Source of the DNA: Acanthochlamys bracteata
Taxonomy: Eukaryota; Streptophyta; Magnoliopsida; Pandanales; Velloziaceae
Assembly (NCBI GenBank): GCA_019914995.1
Contig: CM034140.1
Span: 5,952,001 to 6,016,000 of the forward strand
DNA: 64,000 bases
Direction of reading: 5' to 3'
In this document: piece by piece, positions 39,626 through 50,617 of the stretch
Layout of the letters: each line of letters begins with the position of its first letter
How positions within the stretch are numbered: position 1 is the stretch's first letter
Translations under genes and position numbers: made by a program
The notes under the pieces: model-generated
The model's database searches: none
What the model was told of the DNA's origin: nothing
Seen by the model: the letters and a program-made list of their open reading frames with translations, nothing else

Positions 39626-40689
39626 AAATAATTGAATTACAAATGACTAATTGGAATATGAAAGAGATGATTAGGAATATAATGACTCATGACATATTTA
39701 ACTTTTATTAAAAAGTTTGGATTCTTACCGGATGTAGGAACATCACACTTGTGAGTTATCACCACTACCACTCATATCCAATTGCTCACATCCTAATTAC
39801 TAGATTTAGGAAATTTTTTTCTTAGAAGTGTGAACTTATAATTTATAGTTATAGTATAAAGTATGAATTCTTTGATGGTACTCTCTCTTTAGTTCAAGTT
39901 AAGAAAACAATATCGTATCTTTATTTAAAATAACATCTATTATGATGAGTATTTTGTTGAGTTGAAGGATAATAGTATCGGTACATCTTTTGATGACTAG
40001 CATATCCAAGGAAGACATATGCAAAGCTTGACACCACTTATTTTGCTGATGTTTATGGAGTTATACAAATGCTCATGCTTATGGAGTTATAGAAATGCTA
40101 CACCACCAAAGGTATGAGAAGATAAATTTGAAAATTTTGAATCGACAACTGATTCATTAAGAGCCTGAAATGGTATTCGAAAGTCAATAGAGCTGAAGTG
40201 TAACCGTTGATACAACAGGTGTAAGTACTTCTCTCCAATAAAATAATGGCACGAGTAATGTCCAATATGGGTCAAATTTTTGTTAGGTAATCTCATTCAG
40301 CTATGGTTTACTGTCATTTAAAGAATAATCTCATGTGCTCCTCATTTGCTTTCAAATACTACTGTAGTTCAGAACTTTGACATTTTTCACTATTATCAGA
40401 ACAAAGATATGAACTTTTGCATTGTATTGAGTATAAACAATTTTATTAAAATATTGAAACAACTAGTTTACGTCATCTTTAGAGTTCCTCAAGCTAAATC
40501 AGGTTATTCTAATACAATCATCAGTAACAATAACAAACAAATTTGACCCACCAAAAAGTAGTGAGTTTGTAAGGACCTCAAATATTAGAATGCATTAGCA
40601 TAAAATGGAGTGGACTTTTCTTCAATCAAAATGAAAACAAAGCATGATGACTCCTTGATATTTTATAAACCTCACTCCTTGATATCATA

Positions 40690-41190
40690 AGTATGCTATG
40701 GAGCATTGTTCAAATTCGAAATCGTTGTAGAGAACCTATCAAGAGTGTTCTCCAAAAGCATTATGCAGTCATCGAGAGCACGACGTTAGTGAATGTCAAG
40801 CGAAAGATGACGCTCACTGGTGAAGCTGTGGCCTGTAGCGAGACGGACTTCAGCAGCTATTTTGGTTACGATGGAAAAGACAATGTCGAGGAAAGATTTG
40901 GTGTGAAGATCAGGAATGATTGATATTCTTGAGTGACAAAGGTCAAGTTATAGAGTTCCTGAATAGTGCTGAGCGATAATGATATTGGTGTATATATTAT
41001 TGTTGTTTGTCTGAGTTATTCAGTGTTTTCATTTTCTAAAAAAATAATAACAAGAAAAAAGGAGAAGGCAACGGCGAAGAGAACGAGCTTAACTATTTTG
41101 CTACTAATGGGAGTAAGCATTGCAGTAGTGCCAAGAAAAACTTTCTTAGCTTTGTGGTTTGGAAATGTGAAGCAAGAAAAAGTCGAACAT
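40690..41190 (-). pseudogene. Pectinesterase / PMEI-domain N-terminal fragment
   Basis: Reading the minus strand, a Lys-containing stretch followed by a hydrophobic segment (KIVKLVLFAVAFSFFLVII) resembles the signal anchor of type I pectin methylesterases. It is followed in changing frames by PDLHTKSFLDIVFS, then SFTSERHLSLDIH, a stop, and RALDDCIMLLENTLDRFSTT. The last piece matches the ALxDCxELxxxxxDxL signature helix of the PME inhibitor (pro) domain. There is no catalytic pectinesterase domain: homology stops near 40690, about 120 bases before copia sequence starts. With in-frame stops and frame shifts it is a broken fragment. It could equally be from a stand-alone PMEI gene. Confidence 0.55.
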
Positions 41191-41199
41191 GTAGAGTAA

Positions 41200-42860
41200 G
41201 TGAGTGGAAAAATGACATAACATGACGTAAAATTGAGTGGAAAAATTTAAAGCGCAGTACTTAATAATAAGATGGATACCAACCGCTACAAGCAAATCCA
41301 AACAAAAAGAAAAGCCAACACCATAAACCGTTCATCGCTTTCTACGTGTAGCTCACCGTCCGTATCAGGAACCCTTTTGCTTCATTTTACTAATCAACAA
41401 ATCTCCTGCTTCACTTTTTCTTTTCTTCTTCTTCTTCATTAAACTCTTATTCTTCCATTTTCAAGAATTTGGTTTGAAGAATCATAATGACGAATTAGGT
41501 GCTGTTCCATTTACTATTAACACCAGGTTGCTGTTCCAGTTATTATGAAGAAACAGAGTTGTTGAGTTTAGTAACATGTAAACCAGTGAGATATAGATTC
41601 TTATTCATGCTGTTATTTATTTCAATCTCATCGCCATCTTTCTCATCAGCGTTCACATCAACACTGCCTAAGGCTAGTTAGTTTCATCGTAGCAAGAAAA
41701 AAGAAGAAGAAGAAGAACAAATGATCGAGATTATTAATTTATTTCTTTCTTGATTAGGTCTATTTGTTGAATGTTTTCAGCAGTTGTGGGTTATTATCTA
41801 TGTGATCATGTATAGAATGAATAACGAAGAGTGGTTGATAAAATTTTAAGTTTCACCCCAACCTAGGTCGACCGGAATGGAGGTTTAACGGTTCTTTAAT
41901 TGATTCGTTTGGATCAATCCAAGTCACATCATATTGATTGTATATTCGATTTTTTTAAGACGCGGACCGGTATGGTGTCCGAATTCTCAGTTTTTGTGTT
42001 GATCCCGAGGGTTCAGTCTGGATTTGTCAACTATGTTTATTTCATATAATTTTTCAAATCTTTAAAAATAGAGAATAAGTTTGCACAAATAGTGATATTT
42101 TTTAGATAAATCAGACTAGCGATGATGTTATTAAAAATGTGACAAGCCTCGCCTTGTAATGACTACGCTCTGTCATGGCTCACTTTCTTTCCTTAGGCTT
42201 GTATGTGCGCATTACTTCTATACTTTGGCTTTCGGGTAGTAAGGTATAGCTTCCTTCATTGGCTTAATTCTTGATCTGAATTAGACTTTGCGTCAGTTGT
42301 TACCATGGATGTCTTAAATTATCGGTTGTTACAAACCCCCATGAGAATTTGTGAGAGCTTAAAGGTGAACTACCGTTAAACAAAATCTATCTCGAGGGTG
42401 AGAGAAAGGAACAAATCAATCAGGCCTCGAAATCTTGCGAGAACTATCCAATAAATGAAGCAAACAAGATATAATAAGTGGACAATGGAGGCAATCCCGT
42501 GAAGTTCGTCCCAAGCCTCGTCCATCCTTCATGTCCATAGGAGACCACCTAAGAGCTCAACCATGTTGAGATCGAACAAATGCTTGGCTATATTCTTTTC
42601 CTTAAATTATTTTTAAAACTTATCATTGAAATTCTTATAAACACATTGAGGACATATTACAAATGCACATAAGTAAATTTCGCAAAAGTAAAAGTGAAAG
42701 GTAGAATTTTTTTTAAAATAGATTAGAATTAAAGTTCAGTTTGTATATTTTAATTATTTTTTTAAGTGGATTAGAAATAAAATTTAAATTTTAGTAGAAC
42801 AAAATTTTTTCGAACATTTGAAGTACGTCATAAATAGAAAACTTTATTACTACAAGAGAT
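41200..42860. other. Intergenic region, no gene supported
   Basis: A 60-codon plus frame at 41499-41681 has a hydrophobic, Ser-rich C-terminal half but no family I know. The stretch 42129-42560 is less AT-rich and begins TGTGACAAG; it could be LTR-derived, but no matching target duplication is present. Confidence 0.35.
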
Positions 42861-42873
42861 GTCTTAAAAAGAG

Positions 42874-42989
42874 ATCATTTGACTATTTAGAACCTGACGT
42901 TCATTTTTTAATAGAAATCAATCCGCAACCTATTGAAAAAGAGAAAATTATTACATCATTTGACTATTTAGAACCTGACGTTCATTTTA
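42874..42989. repeat. 35-bp direct repeat pair within a short open frame
   Basis: The sequence ATCATTTGACTATTTAGAAC plus the next 15 bases occurs at 42874-42908 and again, identical, at 42955-42989, 81 bases apart. The period is a multiple of three, and the 74-codon plus frame 42818-43042 reads SFDYLEPDVHF twice. Confidence 0.85.
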
Positions 42990-43129
42990 TTAGATTTCAA
43001 AATTTTCAAAAAAGAACTCTTTCTTTTTTCTATCGGATTTGAAAACTACAGAATAATTTATTGGAGGCCTAAAGACGGAAAAGCTCGTCTATCTACATTT
43101 TGCAGGTGTCCTCTTCTCACTTTCTGTAA

Positions 43130-43341
43130 GGGTGTGTTCTTTTGCACCCGAAAGTCACTTCTTTTCTATTAAAAAGTCACTTCTAACTCACTTTTTATTA
43201 CAAAAAGAACATAAGAAATCACTTTCAACGCATTTTCCAATACAAAAACAATACATCACTTCCAATAATACTATTTCAAACAATTCACTTCTAAAAACTC
43301 ACTTCCAAAGAACTCACTTCCAAAGTCAAAAAAACACACCC
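43130..43341. mobile_element. Tourist/PIF-Harbinger-like MITE with TAA duplication
   Basis: The ends are GGGTGTGTTCTTTTG and CAAAAAAACACACCC, inverted repeats with two mismatches. The element is flanked on both sides by TAA (43127-43129 and 43342-43344), the 3-bp target preference of PIF/Harbinger elements. At 212 bp with no coding capacity it is a MITE. The interior repeats a CACTTC(T/C) motif many times. Confidence 0.85.
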
Positions 43342-43344
43342 TAA

Positions 43345-44260
43345 AACAGCCCCCCACCATCTCCTCTTATTTACTTTTAAAGTATGTTTGAATAACTAGT
43401 TAAGAAATAAAAATAAAAAAATAAATTAAAAAAATAATAAAAGTACAGATAAAAAAATAACTATTTAATTTTATAATATTTAGATATATAGTAAAGATAA
43501 CAAACTAATTATGTTTGGATAGATAGATAAATAAATAAATAATGAAAGTAAATTTTTTATAAAAAACTTAAATGTTCTTTTATTTATATTAATCTAATTT
43601 TATTAATATAACTTTAAACTAATTTAATTAATATAACTTAAATTAATTTTATTAATATAACTTTTAAATTAATTTTTTATATTAATTTAAATTTTTATTA
43701 ATATTTGATATAATTTTAACAAAATTAAATAAAATTTTAGATTAAAAATTTTGATTATATAGTTTTATTATTTTCTCCATCAGTTATAAAATTAATTAAA
43801 CTTAAATAAATATAAAAATTATAAATTATTATAATAAAAAATAACACATATTAATTAAAAAATATTTAATTAAAATAAATATTAAATAATTTTTAAAAAA
43901 TTAAAATATTAAAAAAAATTTATTTTCACTTTTATCACTATGTATATTTATCAATTGATGGGTACATATTTTACCATAAGATATAATGAGGGATGAAAAA
44001 TAATTTCCTTTTCCTTCAATTAATAAAATCAAAATAAACATAATTAACAAGATAAAATGCATTACCATCACCACCGTTCACCTTAAACAACCACGATCCA
44101 AACATACTTTTATTACCATTTCCTTCCCCTTTCCTATATTATTGACAGAAAACTGTTAATATTCATCTTTACCTCTCTCTCTTCTCCTTCATTCGGTCAG
44201 AGACTTTATTAATAAGAAACAGGAACCATACGGCGTCTCACTCTTTTTCTTTCTTTCGTG
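43345..44260. other. Very AT-rich spacer and promoter region of the histidine phosphatase gene
   Basis: From 43380 to 43930 the sequence is nearly pure A/T with no coding signal. The last 200 bases become pyrimidine-rich (CTCTCTCTCTTCTCC near 44170), common near plant transcription starts. Confidence 0.45.
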
Positions 44261-44270
44261 TATATAAAAG
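44261..44270 (+). promoter_or_regulatory. TATA box candidate
   Basis: TATATAAAAG at 44261-44270 is a strong plant TATA sequence. It lies only about 20 bases upstream of the first in-frame ATG (44290). A start of transcription about 30 bases downstream of it would fall at or after that ATG, favouring use of the second ATG at 44434. Confidence 0.55.
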
Positions 44271-44289
44271 GCTTCAAACAACAACAATC

Positions 44290-46792
44290 ATGGTGACAAC
44301 AACAAGAACAAGCAATCCAAACGTTGCCGTAATACTCCAACCCAATCAGCAGCAACACGACAGCAACAAACTCGTCTTCACATCAAGAAAACCAGCAACA
44401 GCTGAACAACAACAACAACCAGAAGAAGAAGAAATGGGCGGTGGTGTTGTTTTTGGTCGTAAATTGCCGAAGCGAATAATCCTCGTCAGGCATGGTGAGA
44501 GCATGGGAAACATCAACATGGCTGCATACACGACAACACCAGACTACAGAATCCCTCTAACGCCCACAGGCGAAGCGCAAGCGCGTGCAGCAGGCCACAA
44601 GATCAGAGATGTGATATCAAAAGACTGCAGAAGCAATAATTGGAAAGTTTACTTCTACGTGTCGCCGTACGAGAGGACCAGGGGAACGTTGAGGGAGATG
44701 GGGAAAGCGTTCCCGAAGAAGCGAGTGATCGGAGCGAGGGAAGAGTGCCGTGTTAGAGAGCAAGATTTTGGGAATTTTCAAGTTGAGGAACGGATGCGTG
44801 TGATTAAGGAAACGCGGGAGAAGTTTGGGAGGTTCTTTTTTAGGTTTCCGGAAGGCGAGTCCGCCGCCGATGTGTTCGATCGCGTTGCGAGTAAGTCCGA
44901 CTGCTTTCTGCTGATCTCATTACCATTCTGCAAATTCATTTTTTACTTCTAAATTATTCAATGTTTTTGAGAATTTTTAGATATTGTGATTGATCGCTTG
45001 ATGTGGTATGAAATTGGTTGGTAAATAAAAATAACTAGTCAAATGGATGGTTTTGATTTTCCCAATTTCGTATGTTAGTGACATGTTCATGCATTGATGT
45101 CATATAAGAACTGCTTTTTTTATATTATTTGGGAAAGAAGACTTTTGTAGAGCTGGTCAGAAGTTTTGAATAGGCCAATGAAAGTTGAATGGGTTTTCTT
45201 GGGGTAGAAAAAATTGAACGCTGACCTGTGTGTTGTCTTTGACAACTTTGTATGAATTCTTCATTAGAGCTTAAACAAATGAAACTTTTGTGTCAACCGA
45301 GTTGTCATTGTTGAATAGAATAGAAAGAGAAAGGATTTAGCACTCATGTGTTGGAAGTTTGGCCAAGAATGCTCCTAGCATTGAGTAGTCGTACGACATT
45401 GTGACGTGCCATGTTTTATGTAGTATTCTAAACTTAAACTAATAGTAACTTAATAATGATTTGTTTGTTTTTTGTTATCCATTTGTTGGATTGCTATTTT
45501 ACCATTTGTATACATGCATTTTCCCTCTGGCATTCTTGTTGCTCCAGTCAAGTTTCATTCATGTTGATTTTTTGTGTGAAAGGATGCCAACAAGAAGTTA
45601 AATAGCTTAGTGATTTTATGGAACTATAGCTTTCCACATATACAAACTGGTAAAGTTAATTTTTGTTAAATATGAACATAAATAATTACTTTCAAATTAA
45701 GCTCAAAAAATAGCTCTTGAGATCAACTTCGAAGTGATAGCAGACGTTTGGAACTCTACTTCTATTTAACCTGCAGTGAATGTAGTCTCTTTTAGGATGT
45801 TGACTCGTTTGTGCTTAAAAGCTCAACTGCTGTCAGTCCTACATTTTGAAATGTAAAATTGTTTGTCATCTCCTATGTGGCTCTTCCATGCTTTTATTCT
45901 TATCTTAATGAGAAGTTGCTCCAAGTAGATATTTTGACTCCCATTCACTTCATGAAATCTGCTAGTCCAGTTAATTCAACAGCCAAGTTGTTCTTTTGAA
46001 CTTACGAGATGATAGTCATAATTACCTCTGTTCTAAAAGTTAGACAAGTGATTTTTAAGTATCTTGCAGGAGAGGAACAGTAGAATGGTTAACATGCCAG
46101 TGTACTATAGTACCTGCACAGTATTGCACACTACATATCACATATTTCAATACAAAGAAATACTTCCAAACATGTGGTGTATGTCCAGGGTACTCAATAC
46201 TACGATAGTATCAGTATTTGTGCCTGTAGAATCAAGATACGTTTTTTGTTGCAGTGGGATCTTGTTTGATAATCTATTCATAGATCATACTGAACCCAAA
46301 CCCAATAGTTATGTATGTTAACTGAAAGCAAGTAGCTTGAAGCAATTTCAAAATTGTTAACACATAGGCAGAGCTTCGGTTGCAGGTTTCATGGAGTCAT
46401 TGTGGAGAGACATAGACATGAAAAGGCTGGACAATGATGATGACTCTGAGATCAACCTGGTCATCATATCACACGGCCTTACTTCCCGTGTTTTCCTCAT
46501 GAAGTGGTTTAAGTGGACTGTTGATCAGTTTGAACAGCTCAATAACTTCGGCAACTGTGAGTTGTGTGTTATGCAACTTGGTCCAAATGGTACTGACTAC
46601 AGCCTTGCAATCCACCATTCGAAGGAGGAACTTGAGCAGTGGGGACTCTCTCCTGAAATGATTGTTGACCAACAGTGGCGCGCAACAGCACAGAGAGGAA
46701 GCTGGAATGAGGAGTGCCCCTGGTACCTTGACATTTTCTTCACTGGCTTTGATGACTCTGACAATGATGAAGATAATAACAAGAAATCATAG
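44290..46792 (+). CDS. Histidine phosphatase / phosphoglycerate mutase-like protein AT74 type
   Basis: Two exons join in phase: 44290-44890 and 46386-46792, giving 335 residues. The intron (44891-46385) has GTAAGT and TTGCAG borders. The RHG motif LVRHGESMGN holds the phosphohistidine (H68). YVSPYERTR follows near residue 120, then EECRVREQDFGNFQ, FPEGESAADVFDRV and the second catalytic histidine in ISHGLTSRVF (H230). This order matches the plant AT74/AT74H branch of the histidine phosphatase superfamily, whose substrate is not established; it is not a glycolytic mutase. Residues 1-48 are Gln/Thr-rich low complexity and conserved homology begins near residue 58. The in-frame ATG at 44434 (MGGGVVFGRKLPKR) is therefore a good alternative start, also suggested by the TATA box. 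The C-terminus ends in an acidic DDSDNDEDNN tail. Confidence 0.92.
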
Positions 46793-47150
46793 TTTTTGCA
46801 GCATCTGGGATAGCCCCTTTGCCAGGCTGAGAAGCAATAAATAGTTTGCCAGACTGATATCTGTAGCCCCTTGTCTCTGTGTTCTTTTGTTGATAAGTTA
46901 AGAGTATTTACAACAAATTAAATTTTTTAGTTCAATTTTGTGATGTTGAGTATGCAGTATTCCACAATGGTTTTGTAATTTGTGGACAATGAAAAGGATT
47001 CCGCACGAGCAATCGAACGGTATGAGGAATCTGTACATGCAAGTCTTTTCAAATAGATAATGTATTCCTCAAGTTGATGTAGCTCACCGCAGAAACATGT
47101 AATACATCAAAGTAGCAGCAGGATAAACTGGACTGAAATGTGAAATGCTG
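46793..47150. other. 3' flank of the histidine phosphatase gene
   Basis: This is the probable 3' UTR and terminator region; AATAAATAG near 46837 could serve as a polyadenylation signal. No other feature is seen. Confidence 0.4.
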
Positions 47151-47267
47151 CTAAAAAAAGTGGTTCTCATCCATGGGCATCTCAAAGCCCTTCGCTTTCA
47201 ACACATGACCCAAGTGATTTCTACAAGCTGCACAGGTAGTCTCTGTTATTCTTCCCCCACGAGATCT
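47151..47267 (-). pseudogene. Methionine sulfoxide reductase B (SelR) domain fragment
   Basis: One minus-strand frame reads GRITETTCAACRNHLGHVLK and then AKGFEMPMDENHFF before a stop at 47151. This matches the C-terminal half of MsrB (SelR) domains: the RTEITCAACGGHLGHVFKGEG stretch with the CxxC zinc-binding pair and the GF..PTDERH motif. The catalytic tail (RHCVNSVSLKF) is missing because the frame ends at DENHFF, and no upstream MsrB exons are visible. It is best explained as a captured or relic exon. Confidence 0.5.
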
Positions 47268-47394
47268 GTGTCATGAGAGTGGAAAAAATTCTCTTTAAGA
47301 AACAACTAACCATGGAAAAGAGATCATTGAGCTGCTGTCAATACCATGAGTAAAGAAATCAATAATCGCATGGTCTCCCTCTTCTCTTTTATGA

Positions 47395-47545
47395 AATAAT
47401 CTGAGCTCATCTCCTTATCGACATCCCAGGCCCGTAACTGAAATCTCCAAACCGTCCTTTCCCTTGTAGCAATATTGCAATGAGAAAAAAACCATCATTC
47501 AGGAAGTTTGCATGCTTCACTTCAGCAGAATGGCCCTTATACCAA
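47395..47545 (-). pseudogene. mTERF-like gene fragment
   Basis: The minus strand reads, across frame shifts, IGIRAILLK, HANFLND, then AWDVDKEMSSDYFIKEKRE. At the DNA level it resembles part of the mTERF4 gene in this window (about 50950-51075): both share CAATG-AAAAACCA, ATTCAGGAA, TGCATGCTT/GACATGCTT and CAGCAG. The fragment covers about 45 codons of one mTERF repeat region and lies 3 kb downstream of mTERF4 on the same strand. It may be a partial duplicate of mTERF4 or a relic of another family member. Confidence 0.5.
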
Positions 47546-47562
47546 CAGAGAACGATTCTTAT

Positions 47563-47792
47563 GTTGGAAAGTACTTATAAAATAAAAAATTTTTAAAATA
47601 AAAAATATTTTAAAAACTTTTTGAAAAACATGCTCCACTTTTTTCTTAAATAAATTAGAAATACAACGGTATACAATTTTTTTGTACTTATTAAATCTTT
47701 TAAAAATTTGTAGAATACTGTAGAAGGTTTGTTGGAAAATGCGAAGTGCTTATCATTCTAATAAGCACTTGAAAAGCTCTCCCAAACGTCTT
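47563..47792 (-). repeat. AT-rich MITE, GTTTGG-end family, copy 8
   Basis: It starts with ATGTTGGAAAGTAC and ends with AAAGCTCTCCCAAACG, with the family core reversed. It lies directly beside the mTERF-like fragment. Confidence 0.55.
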
Positions 47793-47799
47793 ATATATG

Positions 47800-50617
47800 A
47801 ACATCAGGATCCATCATAAATACTGACCAAGAAAAAGCTTCATTAAGAGATTAGCTTTTAGCAATGAATTATAAGCCTGACGAGACCTGGTTACTATGGC
47901 ATCACATACTTCATTGTTCTTGCAATGCCAAATTCACAAAGGTATCCTGCAACATTTCATTGATAACACACATTTCATCAAAGCTCCTACATCTCTGACA
48001 AGTCACAGCTAGCTAAACTGGAAGAAGTGGAAAGGCAGGAAAGCAACAACCATATGACTTATTAAAATAAAAGCTCATTTCCTCCTAAACCCATTTCAAA
48101 GTACCTCAGTAGAAGACTGAAACCTGCACACTTGAAAGAACTTGTTATACTCATTCCTTAGTACATACAATGTGCTTGTTATACTTGTTCCTTAGTACCG
48201 TACAATGGCAAAGGCTAGATGATAATGAAGCAGGATCCAGCAGCTCGTGTGGATAATTAGTTCCACTGTGATTAGCAACAATAGATATGTAAAAGTTCAA
48301 AACCAAATGTTCTGTAGCTTGTTTAAGCAATTGCATACATGTTTTATGAATGAACAGAACCAACCAGGAATTCAGACTGAAATAGCATAGGCATACACTC
48401 CTGACATAGAAGATGTAACAGGCAAATTTGAGCAGTTTGTTACTATGGCTTGCCTGACAGCTAGATGCTGCAAGCCTCAAGCATTGGGAAAAGAGTTGAA
48501 AACACGGAGGTAGCTAGTTATCTTTTAGTGCGTCTTATTCCTCAAGCTTGATCTCACAGTCCATCTAACTGACAGAGCCACATAGCCAATTATAAGACAT
48601 CACGTATCCCTCTTGATAAAATAAGTGCCATATACAAATTTGGCTCCATCCTGCTCAAACGATAGCATTGAGACAGAAAAAACTTAGTGCGATGATGATT
48701 AAACTAGATTGGGATATCTAAAGTAAAGGCTAACAAAAAAAGACCCTCAAACGCCAGGACTACATCTTTCCTGCATCAAGATCATTGTCCTCAAATATTA
48801 CAATATTATGTCGAAGATTATTTCCACTTCCAAAATGAGATTATTTATCAGAAACTTTGAGAAATCTGGAATGCAGAAGGATATGCTAAAATGACTCAGA
48901 AGTAACATTAACATATGCATCTATTTTGATTTTAAGAAAGAGAGAGAGAGAGAGATCAGCAATCAACCTCAAACAATTATGGAAATTGAGTGGAAGTTCA
49001 AAATGCAAAGTTGGTTCTGTCCAGATGAATACATGGTGTCCATGATTAAAGGACCAGTAACTTTTTCATGACTGGAACCTGGGGATGCCTCACACCATAC
49101 AAATTGTCACAATATTAGTATCCACCTTTGCAGTAACAACAAAGAAGAAAATTCGATATGCAAAAAAATGCTAATACATGTGGATATGAATCTTTTACAT
49201 ACGAGCAATGGCATAATGACGACGTACTTTTAAAAAGGAGGTGTATCATCTTCCAATGAGATGAAACATTAAATGAGAGAAACAAACACAATACATTCTC
49301 ATGTGCATGCACAGCTACAGGCCAAAGTATGACGCTTGAACGATGAGAACTCAACTGTCCATTATTAGTACTCATCTATGGTACAGAAAATAGATGGCAA
49401 CCTGTACCTCCACTCTTTGGTTAACACGAAGACAAAAGAAACAATAACTTATATCAGTAAACTATTTATAGTTCACAATAGTCTAGAAAGGCTTACATTC
49501 TGAAACCGCATAGAATGCGTTCTGTATGCCACTAGTTGTTAAGAAGTATCTCTAGTTTTTCTACAAATTAAAATAATAATAATAATACAAAGGTTTTATT
49601 CTTACCTCCATAGAAGTTCATTAATGATAACTCTGGGATTCCTATCGACAGCATAGAAAAGGTAAACCTGTTGAGGTTATACAAGTTGCTTATCTGCAAA
49701 TATTGGTTAGCCACATCTCTAGTGAAAGATTGATACATGACACCAACATATAACTGCAATGAAAAATCGCAGGTCAAGAGTTTTAACCTCATGATCTACC
49801 ATATTGTCCATTTTTAACGTTATACTTCAACTTTACCGCTCATGACCCACCAGAGAGTCAAGCCAAAGATCCAAACTCTTGCTTATGTTTAAGATGCTTC
49901 ACACCCTAGCAGAGCAACTTGGAAAGATGAGACTGAAAGAGATGAAAGCCAACAGCAACAGGTAAAGTTCTGCAAGCTTGTTACCACCCCTTTTCCATGT
50001 ATAATGAGAATCAGCTTGGCCAGAAGTCAAAACAGTCGATCCTGCCTAATTCAAACAACAAATTTTCTTTTCAAAAAGGGAGAATTATTGCATAGGCATC
50101 AGTTATAAAAGCCTACTGAGCTGAGCTCAATGAACTTAGTACACAAACAATACCTATTCTCCGAAAAAGAGCTTACCCAATTACCTAAAACTCTTAGCAG
50201 TATCATCGTGATAAGGCTATGAAATAAGAACCTTGCTTAGAGAAAGAGGCCTAAAATGTATTTGAGGATGGCACAAAACTGTATAAAAAAAAAAAAAAGA
50301 GTACAGTTTACTTCAGAATGAAGATCCAAATTTTATATACTCAGCCACATAACTGGCTTTCTACAGAGTGACAAGTGCAATTGAGACTACATATTGCAAC
50401 GTCCATTGTTTCTCATGGCAGTAAGATATTCTGATTGCAGAGCAATTCAATGAAAGCTCTATGAATATTATTATAAAGGCGAAATTTTTGCACATGACAT
50501 TCACCTGAGGATACTGACATGTTTTCACTGGCTAGCATCAGTGAGGCAGCTCCTCTTTCCAAGAAACCACAAGTTGCCTATGAAGCCCAGGAACTACAAC
50601 ACACAAACATCAAAATC
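47800..50617. other. Spacer 3' of mTERF4
   Basis: Minus frames of 109, 86 and 74 codons at 48151, 49115 and 49568 have no recognisable domain. The region may include mTERF4 3' UTR. A GA microsatellite lies at 48937-48955. Confidence 0.4.
48937..48955. repeat. AG dinucleotide microsatellite
   Basis: About nine uninterrupted AG units. Confidence 0.85.

Larger units (their letters stand above)
37395..40565 (-). mobile_element. Decayed Ty1-copia retrotransposon pol, with nested insertions
   Basis: Broken minus-strand frames give the copia pol order. Integrase core is at about 40565-40330 (VTDDCIR-like, then SELQYYLKANEEHM), integrase C-terminal part at 40300-39990 (SSHTFGGVAF, then LGYASHQKMYRYYYPSTQ). 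Reverse transcriptase starts at 39085-38990 (IGVDYVEAFAP), continues after the MITE at 38600-38380 (VHVDDKVVIRNDPE, the YVDD region) and 38200-38090 (TPIEEGVKL, RYHILVGRL). RNase H runs over 38030-37620 (KQHVDTVIYILRYL, YFIFVGDNL, CDNNAV) and the pol tail is at 37560-37400 (FVNEKL, HLINILT). A foldback hairpin sits between integrase and RT and a MITE inside RT. Many stops show it is dead. Gag, protease and LTRs were not found. Confidence 0.82.

Noticed and set aside
40087-40296. 69-codon minus frame as an independent gene
   Set aside because: Its end (SSHTFGGVAF) fits the integrase C-terminal region of the copia element.
40693-41199. Two plus frames of 76 and 77 codons
   Set aside because: The minus strand shows pectinesterase/PMEI similarity; these are its shadows.
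42129-42340. Possible solo LTR (TGTGACAAG...GTTGTTACA)
   Set aside because: The ends are TG and CA but there is no matching 5-bp duplication and no second copy in the window.
46064-46321. 85-codon plus frame inside the phosphatase intron
   Set aside because: It lies wholly within the GT-AG intron and matches no known domain.
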